A program made the translations under genes and the position numbers. A DNA stretch of 64,000 bases. It comes from Mucilaginibacter sp. cycad4. GTDB lineage: Bacteria; Bacteroidota; Bacteroidia; Sphingobacteriales; Sphingobacteriaceae. The stretch covers positions 2,666,001 through 2,730,000 of the forward strand of contig NZ_CP139559.1 of NCBI RefSeq assembly GCF_034263275.1, given 5' to 3'. Positions 36,421 to 45,250 of the stretch are shown here, in pieces (the first letter of the stretch is position 1; the number at the start of each line of letters is the position of its first letter). The notes beneath the pieces are model-generated. The model ran no database searches. It was not told the origin of the DNA and saw nothing but the letters and a program-made list of their open reading frames with translations.

Positions 36421-38840
36421 TACTCACTTCTAAGGCTTTTCACCGGGTTAGCCAAAGCCGCTTTAACCGATTGAAAGCTTATCGTGATACCCGCCACCAG
36501 CAAGGCTATGCCGCCGGCTAACAGGAATACCCACCACTGGATACTGATGCGGTATGCAAAATCCTGCAGCCATTTGTTCATGGCAAACCATGTTACCGGA
36601 AACGATATGATGGACGCGATCACAATCAACCTCAAAAATTCCTTTGATAACATCACCGTAATACTGCCGGTTGACGCGCCCAATACCTTGCGGATGCCAA
36701 TTTCTTTAACCCTTAGCCTGATCATAAACGCGGCTAAACCGAACAAACCCAAACTTGCTATAATGAGGGCGATGCATGAAAACACGGTGAATATTTTACC
36801 CGTTTGCTGTTCGGAAGCATAAAGCGACGCATATTGTTCATCGAGGAACGAATAGCTGAATGGTGCTTCCGGTCTGAAGTTATCCCATTCGGTTTTAATG
36901 TTGGCTATCAGCGATTTTACATCACCGGTTTTAATCTTTAAAATAACGGAACCGGTATTGTGACCAGATAACAGCATCAATGGAGCAATCTTTTGCCTGG
37001 CCGAAGCGTAATGAAAATCTTTTACTACTCCAACAACGGTATATTGCGTACGTGCCGAACGCACGATGGTTTTACCGATCGGATTAGCGTTACCCCATCC
37101 TAAGCCTTTTATCAGGGCCTCATTTACCACAACAGACATTGAATCGCCGGGGAAAGACTGATAGAAATTACGTCCGTTGATGACCTGTAGCCCTAAAGTG
37201 GGCACATAACTCTCATCAACATGGTAAATATTGGTGTGGATTTCGGCATGCCCTCCTTTATCGTCAAACTCTTTAGCATCAATCTGCGTACCATCAACAC
37301 CGGTTAACTTGCCAGGTACACTGCTCGATATAGTGGCATTTAATACCTGCGGATTACGTAAAAGCTGATTTTTAAAGGCATCTACATTACGGCCAAGGGT
37401 ATAGGCGTCATTTATTACAAGCACCTGGTCTTTATCATAACCCAATTTTTTGTTTTGCATATAATGCAATTGCTGGTATACCACAAAGGTTGATATAATA
37501 AGTGCTGTTGACACCGCGAACTGGAAAATGATGAGCCCGCTGCGTAAAGCGCCCTTTCCTTCGGCTTTAGTAGCACCATTACCTTTCAATACAGCTATGA
37601 TCTGGAACGATGACAGGAAGAAAGCCGGATAAATACCCGCTAAAACACCAACCACAAAAGCGGTGAATAATTCAATAAGTAAAGCCTTAGGGCTCAGGAA
37701 AAATCCAAGATCGATATGTTTGCCGGCTAAATTGTTGAACAAAGGCAACAATAAGTACACTATACCTAAAGCCAGTAACAAAGCCCAAAATGTAAGCATA
37801 ACCGATTCGGTAAGGAACTGCGAAACCAGCCCGCTTTTTTCAGAGCCAAGCACTTTTCGGATCCCCACTTCTTTTGACCGCCTCGCCGAACTTGCTGTTG
37901 AAAGATTGGTAAAATTGATGCAGGCCAATATCAATATAAAAGCAGCTAATGCGCCAAATATATACACATAGTGGATGTCGCCATTGGGTTCAAGTTCATA
38001 TTTGGTTGCCGAGTGCAGGTGGATATCACTTACCGGCTGCAAGAAAAACAGGAAGGAGTTAACAGATTTGCTTGCTTCGGCCATGCTTGTACCCATATCA
38101 TGTGCAATTTCGGGCACTACAAATTTCCTTACCATTTCGGGAAAAGAAGCTTCCAATTTTTTAGGGTTGGCATTTTTATCCAATACCACATAGGTAAAAA
38201 AGCCGATGTTGCTCCAGGTTTGCTTTGCATTTTTTACAAAGGGTGCCAGGTTCAAAAACGCATCGCCATGAAAATGCGAATCATCTGGTACCTTGTCAAT
38301 TACACCGGTTACCTTGTATGGTTTGCCATCGATGGTAACTGATTTGCCAACGGCTTCCTGATTGCCAAAATACTTGGTAGCCATGGCTTTAGTAACCACC
38401 ATACTGTTAGGCTCTGTAAAACAGGCTTTATCATCACCGTCAATTAGCGGTATCGAAAACAGGTGCAGGAAATTGGCATCTATCATCTGTACATGCTCTT
38501 CTTTAAATTGCCTGTCGTTATATTTTATAAAAACCGGTCCGCGGCCGGTAAGCCTCGTGGTTTCCAGGACCTCGGGAAACATATTTTTAATACCCTGCCC
38601 TACCGCTATATCCACCATTGGATATTCGCTAACGCCATTATTTTCAACGGAGCGTAAACCAACACGGTACATCTGTTTTGCCTGTGCCGGATATTGATCA
38701 TAGTTTAACTCGCTATACACATAAGCACAGATCAGCATACAACAAGCCAGCCCTACAGACAGGCCAAATACATTAATAAAAGAAAATATTTTGTTACGTT
38801 TTAAACTTCGCCAGGCGGTTTTGATGTAGTTTTTGATCAT
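36420..38840 (-). CDS. P12: MacB/FtsX-type ABC permease, first gene of its unit
   Basis: 806 residues. Linker DIHLHSATKYELEPNGDIHY followed by VYIFGA, as in P11 and P14. Helix-2 end ACINFTNLSTASSARRSK. Coupling helices are KEVGIRKVLGS and KEIGIRKVLGA. The helix before the second coupling helix reads ASLGLFGLAAFMIRLRVKE and lacks the Cys found at this place in almost all other members. The second periplasmic domain has VVKDFHYASARQKIAPL. The ATG at 38840 is about 27 bp after the promoter-like TGGTATGGCTTTTAAA of element D, so it opens the P12-P8 unit. Standard SLRSE end. Confidence 0.92.
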   Translation of the reverse strand: MIKNYIKTAWRSLKRNKIFSFINVFGLSVGLACCMLICAYVYSELNYDQYPAQAKQMYRVGLRSVENNGVSEYPMVDIAVGQGIKNMFPEVLETTRLTGRGPVFIKYNDRQFKEEHVQMIDANFLHLFSIPLIDGDDKACFTEPNSMVVTKAMATKYFGNQEAVGKSVTIDGKPYKVTGVIDKVPDDSHFHGDAFLNLAPFVKNAKQTWSNIGFFTYVVLDKNANPKKLEASFPEMVRKFVVPEIAHDMGTSMAEASKSVNSFLFFLQPVSDIHLHSATKYELEPNGDIHYVYIFGALAAFILILACINFTNLSTASSARRSKEVGIRKVLGSEKSGLVSQFLTESVMLTFWALLLALGIVYLLLPLFNNLAGKHIDLGFFLSPKALLIELFTAFVVGVLAGIYPAFFLSSFQIIAVLKGNGATKAEGKGALRSGLIIFQFAVSTALIISTFVVYQQLHYMQNKKLGYDKDQVLVINDAYTLGRNVDAFKNQLLRNPQVLNATISSSVPGKLTGVDGTQIDAKEFDDKGGHAEIHTNIYHVDESYVPTLGLQVINGRNFYQSFPGDSMSVVVNEALIKGLGWGNANPIGKTIVRSARTQYTVVGVVKDFHYASARQKIAPLMLLSGHNTGSVILKIKTGDVKSLIANIKTEWDNFRPEAPFSYSFLDEQYASLYASEQQTGKIFTVFSCIALIIASLGLFGLAAFMIRLRVKEIGIRKVLGASTGSITVMLSKEFLRLIVIASIISFPVTWFAMNKWLQDFAYRISIQWWVFLLAGGIALLVAGITISFQSVKAALANPVKSLRSE

Positions 38841-38866
38841 GAGTGTACGATTAACTATAATACAGG

Positions 38867-38975
38867 TTTAAAAGCCATACCAATAAAACAAATGCCTAAA
38901 TATCAATTAGTTATAATTTATTTTCAATCAAAACTGTACGAAGACGTAACACCATGTGTTCGGTTATGATACACT
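38867..38975 (-). promoter_or_regulatory. Regulatory element D: conserved upstream site plus sigma54-like promoter for P12-P8
   Basis: Minus strand: 38975-38933 carries TGTATCA, ACCGAACAC, GGTGTTAC and CGTACAGT; after 58 bp from the CGTAC block comes TGGTATGGCTTTTAAA (38882-38867), and the P12 ATG 26 bp further on. Same span (109 bp) as elements C and E. Confidence 0.65.
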
Positions 38976-38985
38976 CCATTTAACA

Positions 38986-39018
38986 CAAAAGGCCTGTCAC
39001 TATTTGAGTAACAGGCCT
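38986..39018 (-). terminator. Terminator of the DUF4097 gene
   Basis: Perfect 8-bp stem AGGCCTGT / ACAGGCCT with a 13-nt loop, followed on the minus strand by TTTTG. It lies 25 bp after the DUF4097 stop and just before element D, so it insulates the P12 unit. Confidence 0.7.
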
Positions 39019-39042
39019 CTGTAATATCCTTTATTATCGTTA

Positions 39043-40080
39043 TTAGTTTACAGTAAGGTTTACCCTGTTACTGCCCCTAACTTCAACAAGAGAGCCCCCT
39101 CCGTTAAGTTTACCTTCTACCCTTTCTTTATCCTTGCTGCCAGAAAAATTGTCGGCAAGGTTGGTTTCTATTTTTTCAGCCCGCAAATCAAGATTAAGAC
39201 CTTGTTTTGATGGCAGCTGCAGATCAACTCGCCCCGAGCTTACATCAATTTTAATAAATTTACCTACGCGGACAAACTGCGCATGAAAACTGCCTGCACT
39301 TGTTGAAGCATCAAGACTGCATGACAAATCGGTAAGGTTAATGCTGCCGCCTGATGTACCGGTTATAAAATCACCGTCTATTTTATTACCGCTGATACTG
39401 CCGCCGCTGGTGGTAGCTTTGATATCACCCTTTAAACCATCAAGATGTAAAGAACCACCAGATGTTTCCAACCTGATATGGCCCATGCAATTGCGGGCGT
39501 CAATACTGCCGCCTGATGTTTGCAGGTCAATGTTTTCTTTTGAATCGCTTACATGAATACTGCCGCCTGATGTACGGCCTTTGATAGTGCCGGTAATTTT
39601 ATCCAGGTGTAAGCTGCCACCACTGGTTTCAAACTGTTGTGCGCCTGTTAGATTATCAAGGTGGATACTGCCCCCGCTGGTATTCAGATTGGTTGCCACA
39701 TTGCCGGGTACATATACGCGGAACGAGATACTTAATGACCGTTTCCAGTCCCAGTTGCCATCGTGCTTGCTTTTAGCTTTTGCATGCAGCTCACCTCCGT
39801 TAACATCAACGCTCAGGTCGTAATTTTCATCAAGGCGCTTTTTGATCTCTTCTTTAGAAAGGTCATTATTCCCGTTATTACCTTGTATAAAAACCTCAAC
39901 CCTTGGATCTTCGCCCGATGCTCCGCTAACAGTAATACTGCCACCTGATGTATTAACAAATACATTTTTCACAGCCTGTCCTGATAAGGATTTGGTGAGG
40001 TATGGTGTTTTCTGATTATTTTGTGCAAAAACGCTGCTGCCTGCACAGGCAACAAATAACACAAGTAAATACTTTTTCAT
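39043..40080 (-). CDS. DUF4097-family exported beta-repeat protein with seven 18-residue TSGGSI repeats
   Basis: 345 residues from the ATG at 40080, which starts a signal peptide (MKKYLLVLFVACAG ... VFAQ); the in-frame ATG at 40125 would precede it by 15 residues. From residue 134 there are seven exact 18-residue units beginning TSGGS (134, 152, 170, 188, 206, 224, 242), then a variant TSAGSF at 260. An isolated TSGGS at 44 opens the domain. Such regular short strands predict a beta-helix or beta-prism. Members are often annotated as putative auto-transporter adhesin-like or DUF4097; the function is unknown. It splits the permease array: P13 ends 170 bp upstream and element D begins 68 bp downstream. 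It seems to have its own promoter and terminator, so it may be an unrelated guest. Confidence 0.88.
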   Translation of the reverse strand: MKKYLLVLFVACAGSSVFAQNNQKTPYLTKSLSGQAVKNVFVNTSGGSITVSGASGEDPRVEVFIQGNNGNNDLSKEEIKKRLDENYDLSVDVNGGELHAKAKSKHDGNWDWKRSLSISFRVYVPGNVATNLNTSGGSIHLDNLTGAQQFETSGGSLHLDKITGTIKGRTSGGSIHVSDSKENIDLQTSGGSIDARNCMGHIRLETSGGSLHLDGLKGDIKATTSGGSISGNKIDGDFITGTSGGSINLTDLSCSLDASTSAGSFHAQFVRVGKFIKIDVSSGRVDLQLPSKQGLNLDLRAEKIETNLADNFSGSKDKERVEGKLNGGGSLVEVRGSNRVNLTVN

Positions 40081-40106
40081 AATAATGATCTTTGGTTTAT
40101 ATATAC

Positions 40107-40134
40107 AAGACCAAGCGTTTAGCAAATACGTTGC
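40107..40134 (-). promoter_or_regulatory. Possible ECF-sigma-type promoter of the DUF4097 gene
   Basis: Minus strand GCAACG, 17 bp, then GTCTT, about 26 bp before the chosen ATG. The spacing and the AAC/GTC cores resemble general ECF-type promoters, and DUF4097 genes are often found in ECF sigma contexts. No sigma gene is in the window, so this is tentative. Confidence 0.3.
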
Positions 40135-40152
40135 ATGGCGGTAAAAAAAATT

Positions 40153-40244
40153 ATCATTAGGTCATTACTGTATTTCATTAAGTCATTGGTTATTAAGCCA
40201 ATATCATTTAATGACTTAATAACATGAAGTAAATGACTCAATGA
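40153..40244. repeat. TCATT-family inverted repeat after P13
   Basis: TCATTAGGTCATTACTG and TTCATTAAGTCATTGG on one side; AATGACTTAATAACATGAAG and TAAATGACTCAATGA on the other. It abuts the P13 stop although the next gene is not a permease. Confidence 0.72.
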
Positions 40245-40250
40245 TTAAAA

Positions 40251-42626
40251 TTATTCGCTTCTCAAACTCCTGATAGGATTTGCAAGCGCTGCCTTTAACG
40301 ATTGAAAGCTGATGGTAACCACAGCTATAACAAATGTAAGCAAAGCCGCCAAAGCAAAAATCCACCAATGCAGAGGTGTTTTGTAAGCGAAACTTTGCAG
40401 CCACTTATCCATGCTGTAATAACCTAAGGGGATAGCAATCACTGTAGCTAATAACACTGGTTTCAGCAAGTCTTTTGATATCAGGATGAGGATATTTTGT
40501 ACCGATGAGCCTAATACTTTACGAACCCCGATCTCTTTGGTACGTTTCGCCGCAGTAAACGAGGCTAAACCAAATAAACCCAAACAGGCTATAAAAATGG
40601 CCAACCCTGAAAATATGCTTAACATGGTTTGCTGCCTGATATCGTTACGATAGGTAGTATCAAACTGCTGATCAAGAAAGCTGTATTCAAACGGATAAAC
40701 AGGTGCAACCTCGGCATAAATATTTTTGATAGCTGTCAAACCGGCCTGGATATTCCCGGATTTTAGTTTGATTACCGCTACACGCCTGTCTTCGCTTGGC
40801 GAAATGACCAGGGCATCCATATTTTCTTTGAGTGAAAGGAAGTTAAAATCTTCAACTACCCCAATGATGGTGCGGCGGCTACTATCGCGCACTGTATTTT
40901 TAATCCATTTACCGATAGCCTGCTGCGGCGTAAAGCCAAGTTCTTTGGCCGCTCTACGGTTGATCAATACCGAATTAGTGGTGTCGGTGGCAAACTGAGG
41001 TGAAAAATCCCTGCCGGCAATAATTTTCAGGCCAAAGGTTTTAACATATTCAAAGTCAGCAAATTCCGACCTGGATTTAAAGGTTTCATGCTGACCTTCA
41101 ACCTCAAAACCCTGCATATCGAAAAAGCCGCCGGGTTCACCCGACATCAGGGATACCGATTTCACATAATCCGAATTTTGAAGCTGGTGTTTAAATGTTT
41201 GCCTGTGATCATAGATGTCATCATTGTCAATCTTCACAATAACCGTTTGCTCCTTGTCATAACCTAATGATTTGTTTTTCACATACCGCATCTGGTTAAC
41301 GATCACGATAGTGCCAATAATTAGCAATACCGAAATACTGAACTGGAACACCACCAGCGATTGCCTGAAAAACGATCCGCCTTTACCTAATTTAAGCTTA
41401 CCCTTTAAAGCCTCAATGGGCGAAAATGCCGACATGAATATAGCCGGATAGCTACCGGCAAGGAAACCCACAAATAAAATAACACCTAAAAGAAACAGGT
41501 AAATCGGCGCGCTGTTCCATGATACAGTAAGCTCATACCCCAGCAGGCTATTGTATGATGGCATCAGCAGGAATAACAAACTAATAGAAAGGGCACATGA
41601 AATAAGCGCCAGTAGAATAGATTCGCCTATGAACTGCCATACCAGATGGTTTCTTAGCGCGCCTAAAACCTTGCGCATCCCTACTTCTTTTGAGCGTTCA
41701 ACAGCGCGGATAGTGGCCAGGTTCATAAAATTGATACAGGCAATGATCATAATGAGCACCGCTATCGAAACAAAGATGAATACCACTGTTTTATCCCCAT
41801 GCTTTACATTGTCAAACGACGAGGCATTTTCAAAATAAATATCCTTAAACGGCCTTAAGCTCAGGTTAAATTTAGTACCGAAGCGCTGCATATCCTTGCC
41901 CATGTACTTATCCATAAACTGCGGAAAGCGGCTTTCCAATGCGGCGGGGCTGCTATGCTCATTCAATAACAGGTAAACAAACAGGCTATTGTTAATCCAT
42001 ACATTAAAACCCTGATCGCGGGTGTAATTGGAAATTGGCATCACCAAATCAAAATCAAGGTGCGAGTTGGAAGGTACATCTTTGGCAATACCGGTTACCT
42101 TTAACTGCAGGCGTTTATCCATCTGTACCACCTTGCCCATGGCATTATCAATATTGCCGAAATACTTTTTGGCTGTGGTTTCAGTTAGTACCACGCTGCC
42201 CGGATGATTTAATGCCGAAGCAGCATCCCCTCTTAGCAACGGGAATGTAAACAGGCTAAAAAAGTTGGAATCAACCGCATAAACCTTTTTTTCATTGAAC
42301 GATTTTTCGCCAAAAGAAACAAGGTTATTTCGCGGTGAAACGCGTACTGCCATCTTTATATCCTGCGGATAATCATTCAGCATGGCAGGGGCGTAAGGCC
42401 CCGAGAGGTAAGAGGTAGGCGCTTTTGACTTGTCAAAACCGCGCATTACCCTGTAAATATTTTTGCCCTGCTTATGAAAATTATCCACGCTAAACTCATT
42501 CATAATATACAGAAATATCATGAGGCAAACGGTTATCCCCATGGTTAACCCCAAAATGTGGATCAGCGAAAATGCCTTATTCCTATAAAGGTTCCGCCAT
42601 GCTGTTTTTATGTAGTTACGTATCAT
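40251..42626 (-). CDS. P13: MacB/FtsX-type ABC permease, last gene of the P16-P13 unit
   Basis: 791 residues. The linker before TM2 is DIYFENASSFDNVKHGDKT, different from the DIHLHS form of its neighbours, and the helix-2 end reads ACINFMNLATIRAVERSK where most members have STARS. Coupling helices are KEVGMRKVLGA (the Met is shared with P20) and KEIGVRKVLGS. The second periplasmic domain has GVVEDFNFLSLKENMDAL and VEGQHETFKSRSE. The C-terminus reads ANPIRSLRSE. It lies 107 bp after P14. A TCATT repeat and the DUF4097 gene follow. Confidence 0.92.
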   Translation of the reverse strand: MIRNYIKTAWRNLYRNKAFSLIHILGLTMGITVCLMIFLYIMNEFSVDNFHKQGKNIYRVMRGFDKSKAPTSYLSGPYAPAMLNDYPQDIKMAVRVSPRNNLVSFGEKSFNEKKVYAVDSNFFSLFTFPLLRGDAASALNHPGSVVLTETTAKKYFGNIDNAMGKVVQMDKRLQLKVTGIAKDVPSNSHLDFDLVMPISNYTRDQGFNVWINNSLFVYLLLNEHSSPAALESRFPQFMDKYMGKDMQRFGTKFNLSLRPFKDIYFENASSFDNVKHGDKTVVFIFVSIAVLIMIIACINFMNLATIRAVERSKEVGMRKVLGALRNHLVWQFIGESILLALISCALSISLLFLLMPSYNSLLGYELTVSWNSAPIYLFLLGVILFVGFLAGSYPAIFMSAFSPIEALKGKLKLGKGGSFFRQSLVVFQFSISVLLIIGTIVIVNQMRYVKNKSLGYDKEQTVIVKIDNDDIYDHRQTFKHQLQNSDYVKSVSLMSGEPGGFFDMQGFEVEGQHETFKSRSEFADFEYVKTFGLKIIAGRDFSPQFATDTTNSVLINRRAAKELGFTPQQAIGKWIKNTVRDSSRRTIIGVVEDFNFLSLKENMDALVISPSEDRRVAVIKLKSGNIQAGLTAIKNIYAEVAPVYPFEYSFLDQQFDTTYRNDIRQQTMLSIFSGLAIFIACLGLFGLASFTAAKRTKEIGVRKVLGSSVQNILILISKDLLKPVLLATVIAIPLGYYSMDKWLQSFAYKTPLHWWIFALAALLTFVIAVVTISFQSLKAALANPIRSLRSE

Positions 42627-42632
42627 ATTTAT

Positions 42633-42731
42633 ATCATTGTGTACATTACTGCGTAGTCATTAAGTCATTTGGCCACTTTTGTCATTTTCTTTCTAATGAC
42701 CTAATGACGCGAAGCTAAATGACCTAATGAC
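42633..42731. repeat. TCATT-family inverted repeat, P14/P13 gap
   Basis: TAGTCATTAAGTCATTTGG and TTGTCATTTTC on one side; AATGACCTAATGACGCGAAG and AAATGACCTAATGACA on the other. It reaches the P14 stop. Confidence 0.75.
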
Positions 42732-42733
42732 AA

Positions 42734-45157
42734 TTATTCATTTTTCAAACTCCTAACCGGGTTGGCCAGTGCTGCCTTGATAGATTGAAAGCTGATAGTT
42801 ACAAAAGCGATCAATACGGCCAAAACCGCCGCCAATACTATCACCCACCACTGTATGTTTTGCTGGTAGGCAAAGCCCTGCAACCATTGCTGCATGGCGA
42901 CCCAGGCAACCGGGATAGCTATCACTATTGCTATCATTACCAGTTTGATAAAATCTTTTGATAGCATACCTACTATGGCGCCTACATTGGCACCCAGTAC
43001 TTTGCGGATGCCTATCTCCTTAGTGCGCTGCTCGGCGGCATATGCTGCAAGGCCAAACAAACCCAAACAGGCTATTACAATTGTTAAACTTGTAAATATG
43101 ATGAATATGGTACCCATCCGCTGTTCCGCACGGTACGATGAATCAAAATCATCATCCATAAATGAATATTCAAACTCCTTACCCGGTTTTATGGATTTCC
43201 ATTTGTCCCTGATCATGGCCATAAGTGCGGTGATATTAGCGGCATTTACTTTTACACTTAAGGCGCCGGTATCCTGTCCGTACATTAATATCACCGGGCT
43301 TACATTATTACGCAGCGAAGCGAAATTAAAATCCTTAATAACGCCCACTATATGATACTCTTTAAACGTTTTGGCCATATTGTCCATAGGCAAAAACATG
43401 GATCTGTTAAGCGGGTCACGTACGCCCATCAGTTTCGCTGCCGTTTCATTAATGATCATAGCCGCCGAATCGGTAGGAATCTGGTTTGAGAAATTACGGC
43501 CTTTAGTTAGTTTTATGCCGAGGGTTGGCAGATAACTGTCGTCAACTACCCAGGTTTGTGCAAGCACTGCTTTTTTGGGGTCGAGCCCGCGTTCCTGGAA
43601 AACGCTGCTGCTGTTCCGGTAATCAGAAGTTGGCAAAAAGCCTGTCATGGTTACCCCCATTACACCGGGCAATTGCCTTACTTCATCCCTTAACACCTTG
43701 CTCTTGTCGCCAAGGTCATACACCCCATGAATCACCAATACCTGGCTGCGGTTATAACCAAGGTCTTTATTCTGTATATATTTAAGCTGATTATAGATCA
43801 CCAGCGTACCAATAATGAGCACTATCGATATAAAAAACTGGAATACCACCAATGAGCTCCTTAACATCCCTCCCTTAAAGCCAGAGGAAAGCTTTCCTTT
43901 TAAAACATCAATTGGTTGAAATGCCGAAAGAAAAAATGCGGGATATGAACCGGCCAGGAAGCCGATCACCAAAACAATTATCAGCAAAGCAGGAATCAGC
44001 CAAACCAATGAGCCCATATTAAGTTCCATGGTTTTACCTGCTATATTATTGAATACCGGCAGCAGGAAATAGGCCATCAGCATGGCTATAACCGTAGCGA
44101 TAAACGTTACCATGATAGACTCGGACAGGAACTGGGCAATAAGCGACTGACGCCTTGAACCAAGCACCTTGCGTACCCCTACCTCACGGGCCCGGTTTGC
44201 AGAACGGGCGGTTGACAGGTTCATGAAGTTTACACAGGCTATCAGTAAGATAAAAATTGCCACCGCTCCAAAAATGTATACATACTGGATATTGCCATTA
44301 TGATCAAGCTCCGACACGAGATTTGATTTAAGGTGAATATCCTTCAATGGCATAAGGCTCAGCCGGTATTTGTTGCCGGAACCTTCAAACGAATCAAAAG
44401 TAAGATGTAAGATACTCTGCAATTGCGGGCCAGCATATTTGCGCATCAACGCAGGAAACTTAGCTTCAAATTTTTTGGCATCCACACCAGGTTTTAACAA
44501 TACATAGGTATTGAAATTATTGCTGAACCACGCCCCATCTTTACTTTCCGTGCTTGACGCCATCGACAGGAAAAAATCATAATGAAAATGCGATTGCTTG
44601 GGCAGGTCTTTAATTACCGCGGTAACCTTATAAAGCAGCTTTTCATCAAACGTAAAGATTTTACCCAATACCTGCGTGTTGTTAAAATAACGTTTAGCCG
44701 TACTTTCGGTGATAACCACGGTATTAGGTTCAACAAGTGCCTTTTTGGGATCGCCGGCTATCATAGGAAGGGTGAATACATCAAACAAGGTCGAGTCTGC
44801 AAGCACCATTCTGTTTTCATGGATGGTTTGGTTACCTTTTTTTACGTTATAACCGCCGCGTTGCAACAAACGGCAGGCACGTTCAACCTCGGGATAATCG
44901 TTTTGAAACACAGCGTCCAACGGTGCCGGCGACGAAGCATAGCTTTGATCGATACCGCCAAATTTAATCTGCATATTGGCACGATAGATCCTGTCGGCCT
45001 TAACATTGAACTTATCATAGCTCAGCTCATCAACTACATAAAATACAATGAGCAAACAGGTAGCCAGCCCAAGAGCCAAACCAAATACATTAATTGCGGT
45101 GAAACCCACATTTTTTTTTAATGTGCGAAAAGCAGTTTTAAGATAATTTCTGATCAT
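42734..45157 (-). CDS. P14: MacB/FtsX-type ABC permease (sister of P15)
   Basis: 807 residues. By eye the closest pair in the array is P14 and P15: both have FGLALGLATCL or LGLALGLATCL in TM1, KQSHFHYDFFLSM or KQSHFQFDFFMSM in the first domain, FRLNLTP/YRLSLMP before DIHLKSN/DIHLHSN, REVGVRKVLGS as first coupling helix, and a LKNE end. The second coupling helix is KEIGIRKVLGA. The second domain has VIKDFNFASLRNNVSPVIL. TM8 is preceded by NIQWWVIVLAA. The neighbouring position suggests a relatively recent tandem duplication. Standard spacing, 93 bp after P15. Confidence 0.92.
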   Translation of the reverse strand: MIRNYLKTAFRTLKKNVGFTAINVFGLALGLATCLLIVFYVVDELSYDKFNVKADRIYRANMQIKFGGIDQSYASSPAPLDAVFQNDYPEVERACRLLQRGGYNVKKGNQTIHENRMVLADSTLFDVFTLPMIAGDPKKALVEPNTVVITESTAKRYFNNTQVLGKIFTFDEKLLYKVTAVIKDLPKQSHFHYDFFLSMASSTESKDGAWFSNNFNTYVLLKPGVDAKKFEAKFPALMRKYAGPQLQSILHLTFDSFEGSGNKYRLSLMPLKDIHLKSNLVSELDHNGNIQYVYIFGAVAIFILLIACVNFMNLSTARSANRAREVGVRKVLGSRRQSLIAQFLSESIMVTFIATVIAMLMAYFLLPVFNNIAGKTMELNMGSLVWLIPALLIIVLVIGFLAGSYPAFFLSAFQPIDVLKGKLSSGFKGGMLRSSLVVFQFFISIVLIIGTLVIYNQLKYIQNKDLGYNRSQVLVIHGVYDLGDKSKVLRDEVRQLPGVMGVTMTGFLPTSDYRNSSSVFQERGLDPKKAVLAQTWVVDDSYLPTLGIKLTKGRNFSNQIPTDSAAMIINETAAKLMGVRDPLNRSMFLPMDNMAKTFKEYHIVGVIKDFNFASLRNNVSPVILMYGQDTGALSVKVNAANITALMAMIRDKWKSIKPGKEFEYSFMDDDFDSSYRAEQRMGTIFIIFTSLTIVIACLGLFGLAAYAAEQRTKEIGIRKVLGANVGAIVGMLSKDFIKLVMIAIVIAIPVAWVAMQQWLQGFAYQQNIQWWVIVLAAVLAVLIAFVTISFQSIKAALANPVRSLKNE

Positions 45158-45167
45158 GAGGTTTATA

Positions 45168-45243
45168 TCATTAAGTCATTGGTCATTAAGTCATTTTTGC
45201 ACCATCCAATAACCTGATGACGCAAAGCAAATGACCTAATGAC
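45168..45243. repeat. TCATT-family inverted repeat, P15/P14 gap
   Basis: TCATTAAGTCATTGGTCATT and AAGTCATTTTTGC on one side; ATAACCTGATGACGCAAAGC and AAATGACCTAATGAC on the other. It abuts the P15 stop. Confidence 0.75.
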
Positions 45244-45250
45244 TAAAAAA

